From: Chiridota heheva
Lineage: Eukaryota; Echinodermata; Holothuroidea; Apodida; Chiridotidae
Assembly: GCA_020152595.1 (NCBI GenBank)
Contig: JAIGNY010001857.1
Span: 1,170,001 to 1,234,000, forward strand
Direction of reading: 5' to 3'
Length of the DNA: 64,000 bases
Position 1 is the first letter of the stretch; every line of letters starts with the position of its first letter. The translations under genes and the position numbers were made by a program. Positions 46,228-59,449 of this stretch are shown piece by piece. Under the pieces are notes generated by a model, which ran no database searches, was not told the DNA's origin, and was given only the letters and a program-made list of their open reading frames with translations.

Positions 46228-47204
46228 TGGTGAGGAAGGAGATGAGCGCTATCTTTGCATGATGGCTGGTGAGCTAGGAGATGAGCGCCATCTTTGCATG
46301 ATGGCTGGTGAACAAGGAGGTGAGCGCTATTTTGCATGATGGCTGGTGAGCTAGGAGATGAGCGCTATCTTTGCATGATGGCTGGTGAGCTAGGAGATGA
46401 GCGCCATCTTTGCATGATGGCTGGTGAGGTAGGAGATGAGCGCCATCTTTGCATGATGGCTGGTGAGGTAGGAGATGAGCGCCATCTTTGCATGATGGCT
46501 GGTGAGGTAGGAGATGAGCGCTATCTTTGCATGATGAGGGCTATCTTTGCATGATGGCTGGTGAGGTAGGAGATGAGCACCATCTTTGCATGATGGCTGG
46601 TGAGCTAGGAGATGAGCGCTATCTTTGCATGATGACTTGTGAGCTAGGAGATGAGCGCTATCTTTGCATGATGGCTGGTGAGCTGGGAGATGAGCGCTAT
46701 TTTTGCATGATGGCTGGTGAGGTAGGAGATGAGCACCATCTTTGCATGATGGCTGGTGAGGTAGGAGATGAGCGCTATCTTTGCATGATGAGCGCTATCT
46801 TTGCATGATGGCTGGTGAGGTAGGAGATGAGCGCTATTTTTGCATGATGGCTGGTGAGGTAGGAGATGAGCACTATTTTTGCATGATGGCTGGTGAGCTA
46901 GGAGATGAGCGCTATCTTTGCATGATGGCTGGTGAGCTAGGAGATGAGCGCTATCTTTGCATGATGGCTGGTGAGCTGGGAGATGAGCGCTATCTTTGCA
47001 TGATGGCTGGTGAGCTAGGAGATAAGCGCTATCTTTGCATGATAGCTGGTGAGCTAGGAGATGAGCGCTATCTTTGCATGATGGCTGGTGAGCTAGGAGA
47101 TGAGCGCTATCTTTGCATGATGGCTGGTGAGCTGGGAGATGAGCGCTATCTTTGCATGATAGCTGGTGAGGTAGGAGATAAAGCGCTATATTTGCATGAT
47201 GGCA
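46228..47204. repeat. 39-bp minisatellite, about 25 copies
   Basis: The unit contains GATGGCTGGTGAGCTAGGAG and ATGAGCGCTATCTTTGCAT. Variants are GAGGTAGG, GAGCTGGG, GCGCCATC and two short units at about 46534 and 46788. Frames such as MMAGELGDERYLC stay open because the unit is 13 codons. Confidence 0.97.
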
Positions 47205-49906
47205 TGAATGAATGTGAATGTAGATGTATGTGTGAGACAAAATAACATTTAACTGGAATTGTCAATTTTACAAACATTGGAGAAAATCGACAACACGTCA
47301 TATCACACCAGAGGTGATCAATTCACAAAAGTGACCATGAACTGCATGATCAATTGGCTTAGAATGAAAGTTTTTGGAAAAGCTCAGCAAAAAGCTGGTT
47401 ATTTGTGTTGGATTAAACATTTTAATGTCAATGTACCAAAGAAGAAATTGTACTTCAATTTCAAACATTGCTGCATCGCAGTTTAAATTTCAAGAACTTT
47501 ATAACTTGAAAATCTCCTTAACAGAATAAGACACTGAAGTACAGTAGTTTCTTCACCATATATGGTATATCATCATCTAAAAGAGTTCCTTTAAACCTGC
47601 CCTACTCTTCGCAACCTCTATGCTGGGGTGGGGTACAATGGGTGTGCCCCCTCCCCTTCCCCCCTGTATACACACCCACACCCACACACACACATACTGA
47701 CCGCCAAGGTACAAAAATCTGAGCTTCATCACATAAAAAGGTGTTCAATTTCAGGAAATGAATGCACTCCAATGGAAAATCCTGGCTGCGGGCCTGTTTA
47801 CCCAAGTACAGGGCAACACATATTAAAAAACAAAATTAGTTGTACAGTAATATTCCCTAAATCCCCACAATGACCGGCAGAATCATGTTCCTAACTTTCA
47901 GATGGAAATAAGTATGTTTATTATTTGCATAAAGCAAGCAATTAATGTATATACACATCCTTTCCTTAAAAACAATACAACAGTGTTGAACAAATCATTC
48001 AGGCAATGCTGTCCTCCTTCAACCCATTCATTAACCCTGGCACATGATACAAAATCATCAAGTTCCTTTTGGTGTGATTTCATGAACTCCTCTAGCCTTC
48101 TCTTAAATCACATCTGATCATATAGGAAGGGGGTAGATGGGGGGGGGGGCAGTTTTGTCTTATGGGGCAAAAGCCTATATAATGGACAAAATATTTCACT
48201 TTAATTAAAGGCACAAGGGAGAAACAGAGGTGTTTTAGGAAAGAATAATGATTTCTTAACTCAATTTCTTGCAAATGTTGGTCTTTTTGATGCAGGGTAT
48301 TAGCACTAGTGCAACATGTCGTTCTAGGAAAGATGTTTTTCAGAATCATAGTCATTTTTATTATTAAGCAAATCTTGAGAGAAAAAAATAGAATCAAATT
48401 TATTCACAATAAAATAAAATTGCATTTACAGGGAAATGTTACTATCATAACATATTTCAGGTGTGACATAGCCAGGAGGGGCTGGAGGGCCTCAGCCCCC
48501 CTCCCCCTCCCGCAATATTTTTTGAGTAACATGTGTTATCACGTTAACCAACCTAATTAACCCCCCTCCACTATATTGTTATCATGTCATCTGACCTCAT
48601 TAGCCCCCATCAATATTTTGAACGCTCTGCCGCCCCTGTATATGACCATTTTGATCCCCCATGAGCACAAATGGAACGTACCTGACATGGTTTTCCTCAA
48701 GGTTGTTGTTTGTTACAGTTTTAAGCAGTTGTCCACGTAATATAATTATTATCAATATAACTTTTGTTGAGAATATTATAATGATAAGGAAACTAAAAAT
48801 AGCTACAAACAGTACCTTAACCCTAACTCTACCACGTGGCGATATTATCGGCATTTTGAGTGCCCCATTTTTGGCTCCGCCTCCCGAGCACATTTAAAAA
48901 AAAAGTGCTGGTAAAGTAAGGGTTAACTCTTGTATATGGGCAGATCCAGAATCAAACCAAGAATTTTCCTCACATGTATGTATAAATTAATTTTTCAACT
49001 TTAAAAAGTGATACCAATTACAAAATTGCCACCAGAAAAGGGAAGGTCCTGTACCCACACGTCACTATTTCCCCACATCTCAAGACCATTTCTGGAGACG
49101 GCAACAGGAAAGCAATCAGATATTTTCAATACTTTTAGGTGATTTGGGGTACATTACTTTATCAAATATATGACATCATCAATAACAATATTAACCATAA
49201 AAGCACCTAAACTTACCTCCCCATAGGCATTTTACACAAGATGACAAACTTAAAGGGTGTGGTTACTTACCTTAATTAGAAAAAACAAATTACCATTAAA
49301 GAATTGGATAATTCCTTCTCAATGTTAAATGCAAGGATAAAACAAATAAGTTTCTTATTCAAACCACAAGCGACATTTGCAGTGTTGCAACAGTCCATTT
49401 CATTGTTTTCCAAAGAATAAATGCTGTAGCTGCTCTGCAAGATCTCCCAATAGGAAAATACTTTTAACTTGACATTGATAAAGATTCAAAAGTTCCACTC
49501 AAAGACAGGCAAAACACTTTATATGTTACTTAGTGCTTCTGAAGTTATGAAATGTAAACGAAAAACAATATCATACAAATCCTGAGGAATCATTTCCCAC
49601 AAAGCTAGAGATCTGGTGAAGATGAATCCACTGTACAGGCAGCTAGGTGTCAGCCAATATGGGCTAACTACTACAAAACTTCACTTAAAGGTCGTGGCAA
49701 ACCACGCAGAACCATTTAAGATCAAAGATAACCAATTAAACAGATGAAGAGCACAAAAATCAATTGAGTGTAATGCGAAGTAGAGAAAGCTGCACTTGTA
49801 TTATGTATGTGTAAGATTTAAAGTGATGTGGGCTTTGGATCAAAATCAAGCTCTAGTTTTCAAGTAGATTTAAAGAGTATCTAGTGCAATATAATGCTTC
49901 ACAATG
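47205..49906. other. Long non-coding stretch
   Basis: GACATAGCCAGGAGGGGCTG near 48465, with polypyrimidine runs to 48510, looks like a hAT-like end. GTGTACCC-type or other arrays are absent. No gene recognised. Confidence 0.4.
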
Positions 49907-50413
49907 TGGACACCTGCTTCATGCAGCACTGCTTGACCAGTGGACACCTGCCCAGCACTGCTTGACCACTTCATACAGCACTGCTTGACCACTCCATACA
50001 GCACTGCTTGACACACTTCAGACAACACTGCTTGACCACTTCATACAGCACTGCTTGACCACTTCATACAGCACTGCTTGACCACTTCATACAGCACTGC
50101 TTGACCACTTTATACAGCACTGCTTGACCACTTCATGCAGCACTGCTTGACCACTTCATACAGCACTGCTTGACCACTTTATACAGCACTGCTTGACCAC
50201 TTCATGCAACACTGCTTGACCACTCCATACAGCACTGCTTGACACACTTCAGACAGCACTGCTTGACCACTTCATACAGCACTGCTTAAACACTTCATAC
50301 AACACTGCTTGACCACTTCATACAGCACTGCTTGACCACTTTATACAGCACTGCTTGACCACTTCATACAGCACTGCTTGACAAGTGGACACCTGCCCAG
50401 CACTGCTTGACCT
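49907..50413. repeat. 23-bp minisatellite, about 21 copies
   Basis: The unit contains CACTTCATACAGCACTGCTT followed by GAC. At both ends a variant with GTGGACACCTGCCCAGCACT occurs (near 49940 and 50382), so the array is roughly framed by the same variant. Confidence 0.95.
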
Positions 50414-51659
50414 CTTCAATAGACAGGAATCTCTTAAATCCAAACCCTAAGCATGATATTGATGGATAAACCTTTAAAAATGAGTTTTCCTGTCATGGCC
50501 CTCAGGACGCTACAGGACTAGTATCGCAATGCTCAATGCTCAAAATCAGCCATTTTGATACCCTATAATTCAAAAGTTACAAATAATTACAAACATTTGT
50601 GAATCAAACTATACATTTTGATATATTTTGAAAAATGTAAACTTAATACTGCATGATTATTTTTACAAAGTAGGAATCGGGAGGTAGTAAAGTGTTAAAA
50701 ATACACAAAAAATATATTCAAAGTACCTTTAAAGAAAGAGGTAAGCAAAATGTGGCAGAATAAAGATTATTTCTAGCCAGTGAACTGATGCAAAGAACTC
50801 TATTGTAGATGCTGTGGAAGTAGGCTATTTTGCACTCTATAAAACCTGCAAACATCCTGGACTGACGTGCCTGAATGCGTCAAAACATTACATTCTTTGT
50901 GAATGCATGCATGGAGTTGTTATTTGGACAAATCACTGATGCATAAAACCAGAATAGAACTCCCGGATTAAACTGGAAGGAAGTGGATGAAAATATAACG
51001 TCACGTATCTGGAATAAAAGTGCATGTACGTGCAATTACAACAGTTAAGTGTTGTTCTGATGCCGAAATACAAAGTTATGAAACCCAAATCGTATCATTG
51101 TAAAATGACAATTCAATTAAGGAAAATATATTCACAAGCAAGCCTTTATCCTGTCCAAGGAAGTTCACCAATTTCCTTGCTTATTAGGCCTGTAGCCAGG
51201 AATTTAAAAGAGGGCTCGTTTTCATGTAAAAGTTAGGTTTCAAAATAACACTTTCTTAATAAAAGTGTGCTCAGGAATATGAATGGGGATTTTGTTTTTG
51301 TGGGGCAAAAAATCTTGAAATTCTGGGTACTCATCATATTTTCAGATTTGGCACTTTCTTAACAAAAGGGGTTTCGTTCACTCGGATGACCCTTCCCAAC
51401 CCCCCAACCCACCCCCACAGACCTGCTAATCCGCTATCTTTTAAATGATAATTGTATTTAATATTTATTTAATCATGAAGCAATATCTTTTCTTAGGAGA
51501 AATAGTACGTCAATCATTTACAGGTAATGTACAGCATCACCTCAAGCATATGATACACAGATATTTTCCTCACCAGTTTGCAAACAAATTTTCCCACTAT
51601 AGGACACCTCACACAGATGAGTAATTTCAATCACAAAAGTGACCTGATTACTCAGAACT
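50414..51659. other. Non-coding stretch
   Basis: Nothing recognised. Confidence 0.4.
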
Positions 51660-51866
51660 GGTTTCTGTAATCTTATACACACAAATAACCTTGGGCTTCT
51701 TGGCTGTGGTTTGCTTTTGAATGGCAGATAAACAATCATTGTTGGAAGAGGAAACAATACACTGAACAGGAAGTCAGGTTGGTAATTGTCATACCTGAGT
51801 TTTCAGGATTAACTCAGGTGTTCGGTGCAGATAGGCTTAAAGAGAAACTTTTCGGCATGATGAAGA
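51660..51866. repeat. Dispersed repeat, copy 2 (SINE-free site)
   Basis: This matches 34402-34606 in the same orientation. Upstream bases GATTACTCAGAACTGG run directly into TTTCTGTAATCTTATACAC without the SINE present in the other copy. Confidence 0.85.
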
Positions 51867-53111
51867 GAATATGGACGTCAAATGAAGTGTTGTTTATTGA
51901 AGATCATATTTTAATGGTTACAACACTACAAGCAATTTCAGCAACAGTGAGAAATTAATGGAATTCTTTTTTATTCGCAAAACAAATCTTGTAAATTGGC
52001 AGCGTTGATGAATGTACATGAAAACTTCAGGTGCCAATCCACCATTTTAATAGCCTGGTCTAAAAATGTTATGAAGAATTGTATTATTTAGACATGTTTG
52101 CCGTTTCAGAAACATAACAGAAAATATTTTTTTACACCATAATATTTGTTGAAGAGTCACAAAGAAATCTACTATTATATTTGAAATAAACGCAGCTTGT
52201 CTCACCGGATGCAGTTCTCAAACTTTAAGAGTTAACTTGAGTGAAGAAATTGTTAGCGTAGGTAAGCCACTCTCAGCTCTCCATTACGCATGCACACACT
52301 GAAATCTTGCAACCTGTCAAATACGGGCGTGAATATAAAAAAAAATTCAAGAGAACCAAGTTGCAGATCGTCTTTATTTATTGTACCTATTCTATTTTAC
52401 TATAAATAAATTAAAACATACGTCACTTTGTTTTCTTTCTAGTATCGATGCAAACAAATAATTGCCACAATTAACTGCGTCTTTTTTTAAAGGATGTTTT
52501 TGAACAAGATTCTTATATGTGAGCAACACTATGTTAGTGAGTATGGTTTTCATATAGGTTTCTGATAATGTATTTAATTATAAATGTGTCAAAGATTTCC
52601 TAATAGATATGAAAAAAATTGTAAATTATTGATGAGATCATTGTGATGATACTGTAAATGAGTTGTGAAAATTGATATCAGCTAAAGAAAATATGTTTTA
52701 GAATGTGCATAGTAATATCGGGAAACAGAGGGCATTTCGTCTTCAGTCAAATTTAGAAAATTGTGATGTTCTTTTTTTTTATGTACCCAGGTGTGGATTG
52801 TTTTTAATTCAGTACTTACTGTAGCAATAATGTGGATACATGTACAATGTGCTACTCATTTCCATGGCAGAATTGCATGATTGATTGTCAGTATTTATGT
52901 ATGACCAATCAGAAACGTTGACTTTGATTGAAAACTACTGTCCATATTAACACCATACCTGGCCTTTAAGGTCTTTAGATGTTTTAAGGCACCATTTGTA
53001 TGATTTTCCCACTATTCTTGAAAAGATTGCAAAAACATACAATAACAGACAGCAGCCAAAAAACAGTGATGTTAAAGGGTTGAAACTTTGCCTGATCTTG
53101 CATACCCTTCT
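51867..53111. other. Non-coding stretch
   Basis: Nothing recognised. Confidence 0.4.
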
Positions 53112-54136
53112 GATACAAGAGATGTTGTATAAAGAGATGTTGAATAAAGAGATGTTGTATCAAGAGACGTTGTGTCAAGAAGAGACGTTGTGTCGAGAAG
53201 AGACGTTGTGTCAGGAAGGACGTTGTGTCGAGAAGAGACGTTGTGTCGAGAAGAGACAGTGTGTCAAGAGACGCGTTGTTGTGTCAGAGCGTTGTGTCGC
53301 GTTGTGTCGAGAAGAGACAGTGTGAAGAGACGTTGTGTGAAGAGACGTTGTGTCAAGAGACGCTGTGTCAAGGGACGCTGTGTCAAGGGACGCTGTGTCA
53401 AGGGACACTGTGTCAAGAGACGCTGTGTCAAGAGACGCTGTGTCAAGAGACGCTGTGTCAAGAGACGCTGTGTCAAGAGACGCTGTGTCAAGAGACGCTG
53501 TGTCAAGAGACGCTGTGTCAAGAGACGCTGTGTCAAGAGACGTTGTGTCAAAAGACGCTGTGTCAAGAGACTCTGTATCAAGAGACGCTGTATCAAGAGA
53601 TGCTGTGACTCTGTATCAAGAGAAGCTGTATCAAGAGATGAGTGTCAAGAGACGCTGTGTCAAGAGACTCTGTATCAAGAGACGCTGTATCAAGAGACGC
53701 TGTATCAAGAGACGCTGTATCAAGAGACGCTGTATCAAGAGACGCTGTAAAGAGACGCTGTATCAAGAGACGCTGTATCAAGAGACGCTGTATCAAGAGA
53801 CGCTGTATCAAGAGACGCTGTATCAAGAGACGCTGTATCAAGAGACGCTGTATCAAGAGACGCTGTATCAAGAGACGCTGTATCAAGAGACGCTGTATCA
53901 AGAGACGCTGTATCAAGAGACGTTAAGATGTTGTATCAAGAGATGTTGTATCAAGAGATGTTGTATCATGAGATGTTGTATTAAGAGATGTTGTATCAAG
54001 AGATGCTGTATTAAGAGATGTTGTATCAAGAGATGTTGTATCAAGAGATGTTGTATCAAGAGATGTTGTACCAAGAGATGTTGTATCAAGAGATGTTGTA
54101 TCAAAAGATGTTGTACCAAGAGATGTTATATCAAGT
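53112..54136. repeat. 15-bp minisatellite, about 68 copies, in zones
   Basis: The core unit is TCAAGAGACGCTGTG. Zones differ in order: GTGTCGAGAAGAGACGTT (53165-53330), GTGTCAAGAGACGCT (53340-53570), GTATCAAGAGACGCT (53660-53920) and GTATCAAGAGATGTT (53930-54136). The five-codon unit keeps all six frames largely open; not taken as coding. Confidence 0.97.
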
Positions 54137-54385
54137 ACAAATTGCATCAACTGTCACGGTTTGTAACTCTTATTCCCAAATAAAGAGCAAATTAAAAAAG
54201 ACATCAAAAAAGTCAAATGGCCATATTTTACCTAATCTTTCTTATTTGATAGTTTTTGCAATGGTTTTTGCTATGTTGCCTCTACATGTTGATAAATAGA
54301 AAAAAAGTTAAACTAAATTTCACCACTACTGTCCTCAACCTTTTTCTAATGCGAGAGAGGCCTCTTTAGTGGCTTCCCTACCTGA
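54137..54385. other. Short non-coding spacer between two arrays
   Basis: Nothing recognised. Confidence 0.4.
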
Positions 54386-55233
54386 TGCATTGTTGAACTC
54401 ATACATTATGCACTATTGCATTGTTGAACTCATACATTATGCAATATTGCATTGTTGAACTCATACATTATGCACTATTGCATTGTTGAACTCATACATT
54501 ATGCACTATTGCATTGTTGAACTTATACATTATGCACTATTGCATTGTTGAACTCATACATTATGCACTATTGCGTTGTTGAAATCATACATTATGCACT
54601 ATTGCATTGTTAAACTCATACATTATGCACTATTGCATTGTTGAACATACATTATGCATTATTGCATTGTTGAACTCATACATTATGCACTATTGCATTG
54701 TTGAACTCATACATTATGCACTATTGCATTGTTGAACTCATACATTATGCACTATTGCATTGTTGAACTCATACATTATGCACTATTGCATTGTTGAACT
54801 CATACATTATGCACTATTGCATTGTTGAACTCATACATTATGCACTATTGCATTGTTGAACTCATACATTATGCACTATTGCATTGTTGAACTCATACAT
54901 TATGCACTATTGCATTGTTGAACTCATACATTATGCACTATTGCATTGTTGAACTCATACATTATGCACTATTGCATTGTTGAGCTCATACATTATGCAC
55001 TATTGCATTGTTAAACTCATACATTATGCACTATTGCATTGTTGAACTCATACATTATGCACTATTGCATTGTTGAACTCATACATTATGCACTATTGCG
55101 TTGTTGAACTCATACATTATGCACTATTGCATTGTTGAACTCATATATTGTGCACTATTGCATTGTTGAACTCATACATTATGCACTATTGCGTTGTTGA
55201 ACTCATACATTATGCACTATTGCATTGTTGAAA
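54386..55233. repeat. 31-bp minisatellite, about 27 copies
   Basis: The unit contains TGCATTGTTGAACTCATACA and TTATGCACTAT. It is very uniform; one copy lacks three bases (near 54645) and GCGTTGTTG variants are scattered. Confidence 0.97.
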
Positions 55234-55509
55234 TTATTATCTATTCTGTCGACTATTAATATGTTAAATTATTATTTATTCTGCTGACTATTAATATTGT
55301 TGTTCTTTCTACAAACTAATTCTAATTAGAGTAATCATATAAAACAACTAGAGCTGTCTGAATGACAGCATGCTCGACTATTACAGGCTGCATAGGGAGT
55401 GCGCTACTTGAAGGAAGTAAGCAGTTGCTTATCCTGTAACTTCCAATGAGAGAAATTTTGATAACAGCTTAAGTTTAGATAAGTCCACTTACAGTATCTA
55501 ATTTTCATT
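55234..55509. other. Short non-coding stretch
   Basis: Nothing recognised. Confidence 0.4.
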
Positions 55510-55640
55510 TTTGGTTCTGATGCTATCAGCATCAGGAACCTATGCAGTGGTGTTAATGTGTGTATGTGTGTGTGTGTGTGCGGGTGTGACACTTTGCTTG
55601 TAAACACAATATCTCATTTATTCACTTTTGAATATTACTT
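55510..55640 (-). repeat. Dispersed hairpin-ended repeat, terminal fragment
   Basis: GGTTCTGATGCTATCAGCAT continuing to CAGGAACC (55513-55540) is the same hairpin terminus as at 40648-40675 and 60160-60185, in the opposite orientation. It is followed by a GT microsatellite (55556-55587), matching the AC-rich run before the hairpin in the other copies. Confidence 0.65.
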
Positions 55641-55799
55641 ATTTATCAAATGATGACATACATCTAATAGGCAGTGCAATTACTGTAGCAAAGTATGAAA
55701 TGTCAATAGTTTGATGAATTCCGCCTGAAAGTCATCTATCTCCCTCCAACGCCATCTATTCGTTCCTCCCTGATAACATCCTACCCTCTCTCCCTAATG

Positions 55800-56282
55800 C
55801 CAACCATCCATCCCTCCCTCCGCGATGCCATCCATCCCTCACCAATGCCATCCATCCCTCCCTCCCAGGAAGCCATCCACCCCTTTCTCCTTCCCAATGC
55901 ATCCACCCATCCCTCACCGATGCCATCTGTCCCTCCGCCCTGCATGCTATCCATCCCTCCGTCCCGCATGCTTTCCATCCTTACCCCCGATGCCATCCAT
56001 CCATACCCCCGATCCCATCCATCCCTACCCCATGCCATCCATCCCTACCCCCAATGCCATCCATCCCTACCCCTGATGCCATCCATCCCTCCCTCCCTGA
56101 TGCCATCCCTCTCTGATGCCGTCCATCCCTCCCTCCCTAATGCCATCCATCCCTCCCTTCCTAATGCCATCCATCCCTCCCTCCCTGATGTCATCCATCC
56201 CTCCCTTCCTCCCTGATGCCATCCATCCCTCTCACTAATGCCATCCATTCCTCCCTCACTAATGCCATCCATCCCTCCTATA
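55800..56282. repeat. Irregular CCATCCCT-rich minisatellite, about 22 units
   Basis: Units of about 20-25 bp are built from ATGCCATCCATCCCT followed by CCCTCCCT, TACCCC or CACCA. One strand is strongly pyrimidine-rich. Frames on both strands stay open but are not taken as coding. Confidence 0.93.
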
Positions 56283-57125
56283 TGCAATTACCATCTTACA
56301 TGTCATTCTTTAACATCTTTATTTTCAAGTTCTAATTTCCAAGTGACAATTCTAATAGTGCAATGAACACTTATTAAATTAGTCAAAGAAGCACATCTCA
56401 TTGTTAAATAAATCATGGACCTATTAACTGAAACAGTTAAAAGCTCCATAAATAAATGCAAAAAAAATTCCTGAATAAATAACTGGGACCAGTAGTAGAC
56501 ATTGGTAGAAGTTATTTGTGTACTTGAAAGAATGAAAAGAATAATCAATGGTCTATGTCCCTTTTCAAATGTAAATTGCATACTATGTTTGTTTGTTTGC
56601 GCTCATACATAAATAAAAGTCAGTTCACATAACAACTCTATGCAAATTAGCAGTCAACTTAAATTATTAAGGAGGAGTCTAATAATTTCCACTAAAAAAT
56701 CTTTAAAACAATATTTCAGATATTTCAAAACTTTTCAATTCTTTTCAAGCCAAATCATTTGTTATTTTGCTTACCATTTATGACACTGCAAATTTTAATT
56801 CAGACAACATTCTATATATTTATTCCACTTTTAAATAATGTACATTTTCAAATGACAACAAGCTATTCATAGCCCTTGCTCCCCCAAAACTTTGAGCAAT
56901 GGCAAGACAGATGCAGACGAGGACGCCAAGCTGAGTAGAATAGCTCCTACTATTCTTCGAATAGTCTAGTTCAAAATGAAGCTTGATTTTACAATAATAT
57001 AATTTTACAGAGAAAATACTGCTCAAACCAAGTTAAATTTTAATGGTAAATCCCATATAGTTATAGTTCATATGCCCATGCAAATTGACACCCATATCAT
57101 ATGACCTACCCAAATATGAAAATGG
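56283..57125. other. Non-coding stretch
   Basis: Nothing recognised. Confidence 0.4.
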
Positions 57126-58136
57126 CATCCCACACTTTGTCCAACATGGCATCTTACGTCCCACATGACATCTTACATCCCACATGGCATCCCATGTCCC
57201 ACATAGCATCTCATGTCCCACATCCCACATGGCATCACACGTCCCACAAGGCATCCCACGTCCCACATGGCATCCCACGTTACACATGGCATCCCACGTC
57301 CCACCTCACATGGCATCCCACGTCCCACATGGCATCCCACGTCCCACATGGCATCCCACGTCCCACATGGCATCCCACGTCCCACATGGCATCCCACGTC
57401 CCACATGGCATCCCATGTCCCACATGGCATCCCATGTCCCACATGGCATCCCATGTCCCACATGGCATCCCTTGTACCAGATGGCATCCCATGTCCCACA
57501 TGGCATCCCATGTCCCACATGGCATCCCATGTCCCACATGGCATCCCATGTCCCACATGGTATCCCATATCCCACATGGCATCCCATGTCCCACATGGCA
57601 TCCCATGTCCCACATGACATCCCATGTCCCACATGGCATCCCATGTCCCACACGACATCCCATGTCCCACATGGCATCCCATGTCCCACATGGCATCCCG
57701 TGTCCCACATGGCATCCCATGTCCCACATGGCATCCCATGTCCCACATGGCATCCCACCCTATGTCTTAAATGGCATCCCACCCTATGTCCCAAATGGCA
57801 CCCCACCCTATGTCCCACATTCCACCATATGTCCCACATTGGACCCCACCATATGTCCCACATTGGACCCCACCATATGTCCCACATTGGACCCCACCAT
57901 ATGTCCCACATTGGACCCCACCATATGTCCCACATTGGACCCCACCATATGTCCCACATTGGACCCCACCATATGTCCCACATTGGACCCCACCATATAT
58001 CCCACTTGACATATCCCATTCCATGTCCCACATGGCATATTCCACCATGTTCCACATGGCATATTCCACCATGTTCCACATGGCATTCTACCATGTCCCA
58101 CATGGCTTTCTACCATATGTCCCACATGGCATCCCT
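57126..58136. repeat. Composite minisatellite: 19-bp block then 24-bp block
   Basis: From 57126 to about 57757 the unit is CCCACATGGCATCCCATGT (19 bp, about 33 copies; ACGT variants in the first third, ATGT later). A transition with CACCCTATGTC follows, then seven copies of a 24-bp unit with CACCATATGTCCCACATTGG (57826-57995), then a third, looser block to 58136. Frames of about 300 codons on both strands follow from the simple units and are not credible genes. Confidence 0.96.
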
Positions 58137-59145
58137 CCCTAGGTCCATATGCAGTCACATCCTGTTACACTCCTGACTGAGCAAACTAAGTATAAAAGTC
58201 TTGTCAGATCATATACTGTAGCAACTTTTAGCAAACAATGATAAAGGCAGAGTTTAATAATCATCCCTGATACAGCCGTTGAAGCACGAATATTTTGAAG
58301 AATTTAATCTCGAGTGTTGTGAGAGACACTTAAAGATCTCTGAAGAATATTGGAAAATTATATCATCTTAGTTATCTTCTAAGGAAATATCAAATGTTTT
58401 GTAGACTTTTTAGACTTCGACCCAAGTGTCTTTGAAAAACTTTAACATTTTCGAGCCTTCAATGAGGGTATCTAAAAAACTTTTAACTTTTTCTGAGGAC
58501 TTCTAAAGAAAGTAAAACATTTTCTAAGGAATTCTCAAAAAACTTCAACCGTTCTGAGGAAATCTCATGAAAAACTGTGGACAGCCATTGGACGGTCAGA
58601 TGGACGAAATCGCCATTACATTGGCAATGGCGATCGCCCATTATGCTTCTAATACTCAACAAAAAGAATAAATTTATACACTGCACTGTTTGCTCCACAG
58701 ACGCTGCTACCATCCATTATTTCATCACTTTAAAGCAATTAATTTGAACCAAAGCTTTAAAATATTTTACTACAATAGATATTGACGCAAGCAAAGATTA
58801 ATATCTCTTTAAGATTTAAGAGCTGCGAGCCATATGGCTTCATTGATTCTTGCCTTGCAGATCAATCAAATGTAATAAAGCCCCATCTGGTTAGCTGCTA
58901 CAACTCAATTAAATATGTCTGCGTCAAGAGGGCACGTCAACATTTGTCTTGAGGTTTTATATGTCAAACTGACCTTGCATGTGAAAACAGGACATAATGG
59001 AACGTCACTTAAGGCAATAGCTGGATATAGGATAAGTACCAAAGTAAAAAATATACCATGCATGTGTGGCATGGATCTATAAGCTCCCCCCCCCCCCCTT
59101 TTTCCCCTCCTCACCACTCATATGTGAGGTATAAATGTGCCACCC
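58137..59145. other. Non-coding stretch
   Basis: CGCCATTACATTGGCAATGG at about 58611 could form a small hairpin, next to the palindrome GGCGATCGCC. Nothing else recognised. Confidence 0.4.
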
Positions 59146-59445
59146 AAGCAGGTGCCTTTTTTGCATCATTTTTATAATGCAGGTCTCTTTTTTGCATCAT
59201 TTTTATGGTGCAGATGCCTTTTTTGCATCATTTTCATAGTGCAGGTGCCTTCTTTGCATCATTTTCATTGTGCAGGTGTCTTTTTTGCATCATTTTCATA
59301 GTGCAGGTGCCTTTTTTGCATCATTTTCATAGTGCAGAGGTGTCTTTTTTGCATCATTTTCATAGTGCAAGTGTTTTCTTTCTTCTTTTGTTTGCATCAT
59401 TTTCATAGTGCAGGTGTCTTTTTCATAATGTTCGTAGTGCAGGTC
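59146..59445. repeat. 31-bp minisatellite, about 9 copies
   Basis: The unit contains GTGCAGGTGCCTTTTTTGCA and TCATTTTCATA. The last copies carry small insertions and deletions. Confidence 0.95.
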
Positions 59446-59449
59446 CCAA

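Noticed and set aside
46228..47245. Frames with MMAGELGDERYLC repeats, as if a repetitive protein
   Set aside because: Opposite-strand frames are equally open and the plus frame is broken by irregular short units; no flanking coding sequence is recognisable.
53172..54183. Frames of 100-277 codons rich in KRRC, SRDAV or QETLY repeats
   Set aside because: A 15-bp unit without stops keeps every frame open; there is no non-repeat domain, and zoning fits minisatellite evolution better than coding.
57101..58176. Overlapping frames of about 300 codons on both strands
   Set aside because: They are simple tandem repeats read through; several frames on both strands are equally open, as expected when the repeat unit has no stop in any phase.
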